Assembly: GCA_019246385.1 (NCBI GenBank)
Contig: JAFAQP010000038.1
Location: forward strand, 1-5,372
Direction: 5' to 3'
DNA length: 5,372 nt
Origin: Patescibacteria group bacterium
Lineage (GTDB): Bacteria; Patescibacteriota; Minisyncoccia; Phycocordibacterales; Phycocordibacteraceae
Position 1 is the stretch's first letter, and each line of letters begins with the position of its first letter. Below the pieces are notes generated by a model. It ran no database searches. It was given only the letters and a program-made list of their open reading frames with translations, and had not been told where the DNA came from. A program made the translations under genes and the position numbers. Shown in pieces: positions 1 to 5,372 of the stretch.

Positions 1-520
1 TGAACATCTTGCATATTTTCTTGTCTTCCGGATCCCGGTGCCATTGTTGGGAATTCCGTGCCTCTGCGCCATCTTCGGGAACACTTAACCCAAGCATGTA
101 GTAATAGAACTTTCCCCATTGTTCTAAATACGTATCCACGATAGCAAGCACTTCGGGACGAAGGGACAGTTCAACAAAGGGATTATCAAATGAAAAAACC
201 GGATAGGGATCCCAGTACTCGAGAATGAACGGTTTCTTTGAGCGGGATTTCGCCGCTCCTTCTAGTGAAGCAGCATATCCCAGTAACCGCTGAAAATCGG
301 CAGGAGAAAATAGTTCCTCAAATGTGGCCCGTGCTATGCCATTTTTCCTCAGGTCCCCCACTATGCGTTCCGCAGTCAAAGAAAGATGCGGAGGATTTGC
401 GTTATAACGCGCTATACCTTCTCGGTTAAGAAAGTTCCTGACCGGATCGCTCATGGAAAGCCGGCGAAACGGGAGCAAGAGCGTGTCAGCAGTAGCCGAA
501 AGAAGTTTGCCCGCACTCAT
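1..520 (-). CDS. PhyH-like Fe(II)/2-oxoglutarate dioxygenase, C-terminus cut by window edge
   Basis: This reading frame runs from an ATG at 520-518 to the left edge with no stop, giving 173 residues. Near the edge it reads QQWHRDPEDKK. H161-x-D163 is the expected iron-binding HxD motif of the phytanoyl-CoA dioxygenase (PhyH) family, in the WHRDPxD context common in bacterial members. Upstream features also fit: a Lys-Asn-Gly-Ile-Ala stretch starting the domain, DNPFVELSLRPEVLAIVDTY (from about residue 112), then KFYYYMLGL. The second iron histidine and the 2-oxoglutarate-binding arginine would lie beyond the window. Family members hydroxylate or otherwise oxidise small substrates in the cytoplasm; the substrate here is unknown, and a sugar, amino acid or lipid substituent of the polysaccharide is inferred from context only. 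The HAD gene's TAA is in the same frame 24 bases upstream, and no ATG, GTG or TTG lies between, so the start is well bounded. An internal ATG at residue 23 is an alternative. Confidence 0.78.
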   Translation of the reverse strand, partial: MSAGKLLSATADTLLLPFRRLSMSDPVRNFLNREGIARYNANPPHLSLTAERIVGDLRKNGIARATFEELFSPADFQRLLGYAASLEGAAKSRSKKPFILEYWDPYPVFSFDNPFVELSLRPEVLAIVDTYLEQWGKFYYYMLGLSVPEDGAEARNSQQWHRDPEDKKICKMF

Positions 521-544
521 ACCGTGACTATAGCAAACGGTTCC

Positions 545-1114
545 TTATGCGGCAGGAAGAGAATTTCCGCTCACTCCACGCGCCTCAAGCACCAGCTCAG
601 CAAACTCCCTGATCGCACCGTCCCCTCCTCTTGCGTATGTAACGATATCCGCAAGGTCTTTAATTATTTTTTGTGCGTTCGCCGGCGCAACCTTGAGTCC
701 TGCATGCTGCATTGCCTCAAGATCGGTCCTGTCGTCACCCATGTATGCGCACTCGTCCCATGAAACATGTTGAGCGTGAAGCCACGTTTCAAGCGCCCCC
801 ACTTTTCCTTTATCAAGCAGATCGGTAAAGCGCTCGATCGGTTCCCATAGACCCTTCTTTACCGAAGGCAGAGTGTTCAATTTTTCAACAATGCTGTTGA
901 GTGGCTCTCCTTCACCAGAGGCGAAAGTAACTTTGATGCCGATGGCGCGCAAAAAAGAAATGCCTTGTCCATCAATAAGACTCCTTGTTTTCATAACAAT
1001 GGCCTCGCCGCTTTTTGTAACACCCCGGGTTTCCTGACCCGTAAAGAAAACACCGTCGCCATCGAGAACCAGAGCTTTGAAGCCGCAGAGCTTTTTTCTG
1101 ATTATTTTTTTCAT
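545..1114 (-). CDS. KdsC-like HAD-superfamily sugar-phosphate phosphatase
   Basis: This 189-residue protein has the length and motif order of the KdsC/YrbI group of C0-type HAD phosphatases, which hydrolyse 3-deoxy-D-manno-octulosonate 8-phosphate or related ulosonic-acid phosphates in the cytoplasm. Motif I is LVLDGDGV, with nucleophile D18 and acid/base D20. DGQGISFLRAIGI (48-60) matches the DGxGI-Lxx-GI segment. Motif II is probably S66 in FASGEG, the motif III lysine is probably K104, and motif IV is GDDRTD (126-131). The family's C-terminal GGxGAxRE signature is present as GGDGAIRE (163-170). Differences from textbook KdsC are GDGVFFTG where VDGVLTDG is usual, SGEG in place of TGR, and a linker between motifs II and III about a dozen residues longer. 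It begins 10 bases after the GT-B-like gene. KdsA and KdsB partners are not in view, so the substrate (Kdo, nonulosonic acid or other) is open. No good ribosome-binding site precedes the ATG. Confidence 0.87.
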   Translation of the reverse strand: MKKIIRKKLCGFKALVLDGDGVFFTGQETRGVTKSGEAIVMKTRSLIDGQGISFLRAIGIKVTFASGEGEPLNSIVEKLNTLPSVKKGLWEPIERFTDLLDKGKVGALETWLHAQHVSWDECAYMGDDRTDLEAMQHAGLKVAPANAQKIIKDLADIVTYARGGDGAIREFAELVLEARGVSGNSLPAA

Positions 1115-1124
1115 ATGTTCTAGC

Positions 1125-2504
1125 TTAGTTAAGCATGTCTAATACTGCTTCTCCCATTCGTTTCCCTGCCATGCCATCTATCTTATACAAAAGCTTTGCT
1201 TTCAAAAGGTTGAGTTCCTTGCGCTTGTAGTCCGGATTGAATAAAAAGCCATTTAACTCTGCTTGCAGTTCATCATAATTACGCACCAATGGGGCCGCTC
1301 CCGTCACAAGGACATTCCTGTAATGCTCGCGTTCATATATATAGGCGATCGACCTCCTATATGGCAGTTTCCGGTTTCCATCAAAACCGATAAGGATCGA
1401 GGACTTATCGAGAGCTGCGGCATCAAGCGTAAGGGTGGAGTCGACGTTAATGACAACGTCACTATGATAAATGGAGTTTGCAAGATGCAGTATGTCAGCG
1501 TCACCGAAAGTCCAGCGATTCGTATCGGCAACGCCGGCATCGATCCCGAACTCCCCTTCTTTCCCAAAATAGATACCCGGCCTATCAAAGACAATATGCT
1601 CTCCGGCGAGCCCTTCGCTTGAATCTTGGTACTTAGGATGGAAACGGGCCAGTATTTGAAGAGGTTTTACGAACGCTTGCGAAGCGATCCGTCGGTCAAG
1701 TTCCGTAAGAATAGCCCGCGTGTCAGGCGATTTCCAATCTCCCGGTAATCCATAGAGAACAATGCGGCGCGCTGGGTCGAGCCCCAGACGCGTACAAAAT
1801 ACCTCGCGCGGCTCATATATAGAGGCATTCGTATAGATATCGAATTGGGGAAAGCCCGTCACGGTGACCTGTTGCGCGCTATAGTCTCCCGGCGATATCG
1901 CTTCATTCCGGTTGCATTCGTTATAGACCAGGATGCGGTCCGCTTTGACACGGGTAAATGCTTTCGTGGTAAGAACGTCCCAGCTTTTCGCGATGGTTAC
2001 CGTCTTTATGCCGCGCCTTTTAGCGGTCCGTAACAATCTTGTGTCCTCTGACGAGAACATGTTGGCGGCAAATAAAAGATCCGGCTTATACGTATCAAAG
2101 AGCGCATCTGCATATGAGGCACCAAAAGAGAAATAAACGGATCGTAGGAATTCTCGCCAGATCTTTACGTGGCCGAGCGCGCCTGCGACACTCCCGAGAA
2201 AGAATAGGAACCATTTTCCAGCATTCCGGTATTCCCGCACGCGGCGCACGCTGCCGGCCCGTGTGGGAAGCGTGTTCCAGCTTAAGTAATACCAAAATGT
2301 TTCCCACTTCGAAGCCGCATTAGGAAGAAGCGCAATAAGAACCTCTTCGCTGCCGTATTCTTTTTCATAATGCGCCAATCTATCTTTGCCGCGGATGAGG
2401 AGCACGAGACGGTGTCCGCTTTCCTTTAACGTAGAGAACACGTCCGTACGCAAAATGACCCGCTCCGTATCACCGTCGAATATCGAAATGAAGATCGTTT
2501 TCAT
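1125..2504 (-). CDS. GT-B-like polysaccharide biosynthesis transferase (glycerophosphotransferase-like)
   Basis: This intact 459-residue protein shows features of GT-B-fold transferases such as the CDP-glycerol glycerophosphotransferase and Kdo-transferase-like groups, but I cannot name its family. The N-terminal half (1-180) has a Rossmann-like start, MKTIFISIFDGD, and a hydrophobic patch at 97-111 that could contact the membrane. At 215-222 VTGFPQFD resembles the VTGNPxFD element that opens the second domain in such enzymes. RFHP (287-290) resembles their conserved histidine-proline. SDVVINVDSTLTLDAAALDK (348-367) resembles the SDxxItDxSS...E...l.KP donor-binding element. No signal peptide is seen. 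It probably acts at the cytoplasmic face, moving a sugar or polyol-phosphate to the growing unit, by inference. Its ATG overlaps the upstream acetyltransferase stop as ATGA, suggesting translational coupling, and the phosphatase follows 10 bases downstream. A non-catalytic or epimerase-like GT-B protein is the main alternative. Confidence 0.68.
   Translation of the reverse strand: MKTIFISIFDGDTERVILRTDVFSTLKESGHRLVLLIRGKDRLAHYEKEYGSEEVLIALLPNAASKWETFWYYLSWNTLPTRAGSVRRVREYRNAGKWFLFFLGSVAGALGHVKIWREFLRSVYFSFGASYADALFDTYKPDLLFAANMFSSEDTRLLRTAKRRGIKTVTIAKSWDVLTTKAFTRVKADRILVYNECNRNEAISPGDYSAQQVTVTGFPQFDIYTNASIYEPREVFCTRLGLDPARRIVLYGLPGDWKSPDTRAILTELDRRIASQAFVKPLQILARFHPKYQDSSEGLAGEHIVFDRPGIYFGKEGEFGIDAGVADTNRWTFGDADILHLANSIYHSDVVINVDSTLTLDAAALDKSSILIGFDGNRKLPYRRSIAYIYEREHYRNVLVTGAAPLVRNYDELQAELNGFLFNPDYKRKELNLLKAKLLYKIDGMAGKRMGEAVLDMLN
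2501..2504 (-). other. ATGA stop/start overlap (translational coupling junction)
   Basis: The TGA of the acetyltransferase gene (2503-2501) and the ATG of the GT-B-like gene (2504-2502) share bases as ATGA. The purine run AAGGAAAG upstream ends about 15 bases before the ATG, too far for a typical ribosome-binding site. Re-initiation by ribosomes finishing the upstream gene is therefore the likely mode of translation. Confidence 0.7.
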
Positions 2505-3067
2505 GACCCGGAGGCAAGCTTTCCTTCATATGGCTTGATCGTAAAATTCGGGGGAATGCCGTATGCAATGGAATTGTCCGGTACATCACGGCCACAAAAT
2601 GAGAGCGCGCCGATAACTACATTGTTCCCTATCCGTATGCTTCCTAAAAGCTTCGCACCGGTGCCGATGATCACATTATCGCCTATCACAGGCATTTTCT
2701 TATCATGCATCCATTTGGTTCCGACCGTAACGCCATTAAATATGGTCGCGCGGCTTCCGATGACGGCTTTAGTGCCTATCACTATGTCCGGCAAATGCGG
2801 AATATAGAGGCCGGGCCCGATAGATGCGGCCGGAGAAATATCATTTGAAAAGCGGTACCGACGCTGGGCGCTCAAAAAGCGTGAGAGTCGCCAGTGACCT
2901 CTTTCATACAATAGGCGGTTCACTCGATACCAGAATACGCACATAAAAGAAGGATTGTAGAATGAAGCCACAATAACTGCCCGTACTATAGAGAAAAATC
3001 CAACGTTTCCAGCGCCGATGAGAGAGTTCGCTTCGAGGTCGGCTACTAATGTACTTGTGAAGGACAT
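2501..3067 (-). CDS. Left-handed beta-helix O-acetyltransferase, serine acetyltransferase (CysE)-like
   Basis: From the ATG at 3067 this is a 188-residue protein with a short helical N-terminus (1-72) and a hexapeptide-repeat left-handed beta-helix (about 76-172). It ends in DVPDNSIAYGIPP, the usual DVPxNSxxxGxPA cap. NGVTVGT (111-117) and MPVIGDNVIIGTGAKLLG (125-142) match the acetyl-CoA-binding coils of serine acetyltransferases. D76 and H91 have the same spacing as the Asp143/His158 catalytic pair of E. coli CysE. Residues that hold serine in CysE differ: Asp157 is Pro90, Arg192 is Lys124 and His193 is Met125. It is much shorter than CysE (273 residues). Together with its operon position this suggests acetylation of a sugar in the polysaccharide, as proposed for WcaB-like enzymes, not cysteine synthesis. 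The frame is open 65 codons further upstream, but that part overlaps the flippase gene and looks non-protein-like, so I place the start after the flippase stop. A GTG at 3076 is another possible start. Confidence 0.85.
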   Translation of the reverse strand: MSFTSTLVADLEANSLIGAGNVGFFSIVRAVIVASFYNPSFMCVFWYRVNRLLYERGHWRLSRFLSAQRRYRFSNDISPAASIGPGLYIPHLPDIVIGTKAVIGSRATIFNGVTVGTKWMHDKKMPVIGDNVIIGTGAKLLGSIRIGNNVVIGALSFCGRDVPDNSIAYGIPPNFTIKPYEGKLASGS

Positions 3068-3089
3068 TGCGGCCACTATACGATAATTC

Positions 3090-4439
3090 CTACCTCGCCC
3101 GAAAGGTGGATACTGCCTCTCGAATGAGGGCAAAATCTTTCCGATCTGGCAATATGCGAAGCGATATCTTGAGCGGGAATACCGGGTCGCGCCTTGCGTA
3201 CCATAAAGAAAACGCATCGGTGGCGGCAGAATTGAGGATGTACCAGAGCACGAAGCCAGCAAGCCCGAAAGATAGGAGCAAAAAAGGCAAAAGTATCATA
3301 AGGCCTATACTCGGAAGCGCACTTGCAATAAAGAACTCTCTCTGGCGCTTATGCGCGTAAAACCACTCGGTAAGCATTATGCCGATACCGTTCACTGGCA
3401 ATGCAATGAACAAGAAGCCAAAGAGGGGGATTACAGGACTATATTTCGCCGCAATCCATGGAATAAGGAGTGCGATCGCAAACCATGCGCATGCTCCGAT
3501 GGCGACCTGAGCAAAAACGCTGTAGCGCATGCCTCGCATAAGCCATTCCCCCACACGCTCGCGTTCTTGGGTCATTCGGGGTAGCAATGACCGATATACG
3601 TACTGAAATGGAACAAGCGCACTCACTTGCGACATGAGAAGCAGGGCAAGCGAAATGATCCCGACCTCAGAGATACTTAGAAAATACCCGGTGATCCAGG
3701 GCCACAAGGCGTTCGTGAGCGCCGCAACATAATCTTCAGCGAGCGCCCACTTTCCTCTTCCGAAAAAGGCTCGTGAAAAATTATATGTGGGGCGAGCACC
3801 CATCGTGCGCGGCTTAAGCACATGAAAAAAAGACGGCGCATACATGACGACGGGAATTAATTGGGAGAGCGTGTATGCCGCAACGAGGCCCCATAATCCC
3901 CAGTTGAGAAATGCGACGAAAAGCCCTATCCCGAGAAGATAGAGTATCGTTGTTGCATTCTTGAGCAGCTGCGCCGCAAAAGGATGCAAATACGCTTGGA
4001 AATAGATCTGATAAGGCTGTCGCAGGCCTGTTGCGAGAACGGTAAGAGAAAGTACATACAGGTATAACGTTAATGCGATACCTGAAAGGCGGCTGATGAT
4101 CGGAGCAGCGATACAAAGCGCAAGCGCTGCAATGAGGCAAGTAAAGAGAAAAAATCGCGTTACTCGAGAAAGAAGGAAGCGTGCATTTTCAGGCCGCTCT
4201 TCTCCCAATTCACGAACGATATCAGCAGTGAACATGCCGGTGACGCCCGTTAAACCAAGTAGTCCTACTGCCGTCATGGCAGAAAGAAGAAGGCGCCACA
4301 GACCGTAGTCATACGGGACCAGATTGTGGAGAATCAAGAGCGTTGAGAGAACGGAAAGAGCATTCAGCAGGATATTGCCAAAGGCCGTTATCGAAATACC
4401 GCGTACGGCCTGTCCGAACATGTTCGTCTTTTCAACCAT
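3090..4439 (-). CDS. Wzx-type polysaccharide flippase (MOP superfamily)
   Basis: This 449-residue protein is almost entirely hydrophobic, with about 12 predicted membrane helices, roughly at 14-38, 50-75, 96-118, 122-138, 160-178, 183-202, 235-256, 258-278, 305-328, 333-352, 372-391 and 393-412. The N-terminal plan (amphipathic start, long first helix, then LVPYDYGLWRLLLSAMTAVG) is typical of the polysaccharide-transporter branch of the MOP superfamily. Members move undecaprenyl-linked repeat units from the cytoplasmic to the periplasmic leaflet for Wzy-type assembly. A short cytoplasmic tail rich in Arg and Lys follows the last helix. The ATG at 4439 overlaps the glycosyltransferase stop by 8 bases, with a weak AGAGAA just ahead; a second ATG at 4421 (residue 7) is an alternative start. 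The carried substrate cannot be read from the sequence. A teichoic-acid or lipid-flippase relative is possible but less likely in this context. Confidence 0.86.
   Translation of the reverse strand: MVEKTNMFGQAVRGISITAFGNILLNALSVLSTLLILHNLVPYDYGLWRLLLSAMTAVGLLGLTGVTGMFTADIVRELGEERPENARFLLSRVTRFFLFTCLIAALALCIAAPIISRLSGIALTLYLYVLSLTVLATGLRQPYQIYFQAYLHPFAAQLLKNATTILYLLGIGLFVAFLNWGLWGLVAAYTLSQLIPVVMYAPSFFHVLKPRTMGARPTYNFSRAFFGRGKWALAEDYVAALTNALWPWITGYFLSISEVGIISLALLLMSQVSALVPFQYVYRSLLPRMTQERERVGEWLMRGMRYSVFAQVAIGACAWFAIALLIPWIAAKYSPVIPLFGFLFIALPVNGIGIMLTEWFYAHKRQREFFIASALPSIGLMILLPFLLLSFGLAGFVLWYILNSAATDAFSLWYARRDPVFPLKISLRILPDRKDFALIREAVSTFRAR
4432..4439 (-). other. 8-base gene overlap, glycosyltransferase stop over flippase start
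   Basis: The glycosyltransferase ends GAG AAT TAT GGT TGA (E-N-Y-G-stop), and the flippase ATG lies inside TATGG in another frame. The overlap supports one transcript and coupled translation. If the flippase starts instead at its second ATG (4421), the genes are 10 bases apart (4422-4431) and do not overlap. Confidence 0.6.
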
Positions 4440-5372
4440 AATTCTCTAGTGCGCGCCTTGCTCTCGCTTCCCATGTGCGGCCTTGCACTTGAGCGCTGCC
4501 GCGGGCTGCAGCATTTTCTTTACTGCGAGGGTCAGTGGCTATTTCGAGCACTGTCTTCAGGAACTCGCCCTTGCTTCCTGGAGTGATATAAAAAGCAGCA
4601 TCACCCATAGCTTCGCGAAAAGAAGGTGTATCGCTCGCAATGATAGGCTTTCCCGCTGCCATATACTCAAAGAGTTTCATGGGAGAGGTTTCTTTTGAAA
4701 GAAAGTGGTCGATCTTTGGTGGCACGTAGGCAAGAATATCTGCGGCCGCACAATATTCGGGAATTAGCGAGGCCTCGACGTACGGAATGGCGCGTATTCT
4801 GCCCGAAACTTTTTTTTCTGAAGCGAAATCTTCTGCATACGCGATCTCACTTTTCGTGCCACCAACCAACAAGAGCGCCACGTATGGGGGTAGATCAGCC
4901 AAGGCGTCAATGAGGAACGCGACCCCTTTATCGCTCTCCATGGGGCGAAAGCGTCCTATATAGGCAATAACGAACATCCCATTGAGCGTTAATCTTTCAC
5001 GCACGTTTGTACCGGATGCGTTCGAAAATAGCGCCGCGTCAACCGCGTTCCCTAATACCAGGCTGTCTTTCATGGCATACGCTTCTTTTTTGAACTCGTT
5101 TTGAAGCTCCTGGGTGACAAAAATAACTCGGTCTGCCCCCTGTACTGCCCGCGCCGTTACCCAGCCGCTGGCTTTTCCATGCACCTCCAAAAGGACACGG
5201 AACGAAAAGAAGGGCTTTACTAAACTTGCGTAGGCTGCCAAAGAAAGGTCGTTGGTAAATAAGATAATGTTTTCCGAGCGAAACGCGGAGTACATCGCGA
5301 ACCAAAGTACGTAAAAGAGAGAACGTAAATGTAAGAATTTAATAACACTGTGAAGCTTGCCAAAAGGAGCAG
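4432..5372 (-). CDS. GT4-type glycosyltransferase, N-terminus cut by window edge
   Basis: The frame is open to the right edge: 25 codons upstream of the first visible ATG (5295) read as plausible protein (GKLHSVIKFLHLRSLFYVLW), so that ATG is internal and the gene begins outside the window. The 312 visible residues cover the end of the acceptor domain, including LLEVHGKASG, and the whole donor domain. From the ATG at 5295, VLGNAVDAALF (80-90) is the VxxNGVD-like hinge. VIAYIGRFRP (109-118) starts the second Rossmann fold. ETSPMKLFEYMAAGKPIIAS (202-221) carries the E-x7-E pair (E202, E210) typical of retaining GT4 enzymes that use nucleotide-activated sugars. Full-length relatives are about 370-400 residues, so about 60-90 are missing. 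It likely adds a sugar to the lipid-linked repeat at the cytoplasmic membrane face. Sugar and linkage cannot be deduced. Confidence 0.88.
   Translation of the reverse strand, partial: APFGKLHSVIKFLHLRSLFYVLWFAMYSAFRSENIILFTNDLSLAAYASLVKPFFSFRVLLEVHGKASGWVTARAVQGADRVIFVTQELQNEFKKEAYAMKDSLVLGNAVDAALFSNASGTNVRERLTLNGMFVIAYIGRFRPMESDKGVAFLIDALADLPPYVALLLVGGTKSEIAYAEDFASEKKVSGRIRAIPYVEASLIPEYCAAADILAYVPPKIDHFLSKETSPMKLFEYMAAGKPIIASDTPSFREAMGDAAFYITPGSKGEFLKTVLEIATDPRSKENAAARGSAQVQGRTWEARARRALENYG

Noticed and set aside
386..763. Plus-strand open frame of 125 codons opposite the oxygenase and phosphatase genes.
   Set aside because: It lies antisense to two well-supported genes, and its translation is Arg/Cys/His-rich without any recognisable motif.
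1123..1134. Small inverted repeat GCTTA-GT-TAAGC between the GT-B-like and phosphatase genes.
   Set aside because: The 5-base arms with a 2-base loop cannot form a stable hairpin, and no T-run follows in the transcribed direction, so it is not a credible terminator.
1263..1622. Plus-strand open frame of 119 codons opposite the GT-B-like gene.
   Set aside because: It is antisense to conserved segments of the GT-B-like protein and has no motif or ribosome-binding site, so it is a shadow of that gene.
3068..3262. Upstream extension of the acetyltransferase frame by 65 codons to an ATG at 3262.
   Set aside because: Most of it overlaps the 3' end of the flippase gene, and the encoded peptide is Arg/Tyr/Pro-rich with no resemblance to an acetyltransferase N-terminus. 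The ATG at 3067 lies just after the flippase stop and fits the operon spacing.
3814..4140. Minus-strand open frame of 108 codons inside the flippase gene.
   Set aside because: It is an alternative frame within a clear membrane-protein gene, and its Cys/Arg-rich translation has no family features.
5296..5372. Right-edge segment as a possible promoter region ahead of an ATG at 5295.
   Set aside because: The glycosyltransferase frame stays open through all of it and encodes sequence consistent with the protein, so it is coding and not an upstream region.

Overview
The window is a compact, single-strand stretch of a surface-polysaccharide (capsule, LPS O-antigen-like or exopolysaccharide) locus. 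All six recognisable genes lie on the minus strand, so transcription runs from the right edge to the left edge. Both end genes are cut by the window, and the operon evidently continues in both directions. Gaps between genes are 10 to 24 bases, or replaced by 4- and 8-base overlaps. No stretch over 300 bases lacks a gene. I see no RNA gene, mobile element, CRISPR array, long repeat, promoter or hairpin-plus-T-run terminator.

In transcription order (right to left): a GT4-type glycosyltransferase missing its N-terminus (1st gene); a roughly 12-helix Wzx-type polysaccharide flippase; a short left-handed beta-helix acetyltransferase related to serine acetyltransferase; a 459-residue GT-B-like protein resembling CDP-glycerol glycerophosphotransferases and related transferases, family not certain; a KdsC-like HAD phosphatase; and the N-terminal 173 residues of a phytanoyl-CoA dioxygenase (PhyH)-like Fe(II)/2-oxoglutarate oxygenase.

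A plausible joint role, by inference: the GT4 enzyme and perhaps the GT-B protein build a lipid-linked repeat unit. The HAD phosphatase dephosphorylates a sugar-acid or other sugar-phosphate precursor. The acetyltransferase and the PhyH-like oxygenase decorate a sugar or substituent, and the flippase moves the lipid-linked unit across the inner membrane. No polymerase (Wzy), chain-length regulator, initiating phosphoglycosyltransferase or nucleotide-sugar synthesis gene is visible here.

The organism is bacterial. Base composition looks close to half G+C by eye, starts are ATG, and strong Shine-Dalgarno sequences are not seen ahead of the visible starts. The gene styles recall polysaccharide loci of environmental, possibly candidate-phylum (Patescibacteria-like) genomes, but this is only an impression and the window does not settle the taxon. 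I found no clearly new defence, mobile or regulatory system. The least understood parts are the GT-B-like protein, the divergent KdsC-like phosphatase and the PhyH-like oxygenase.
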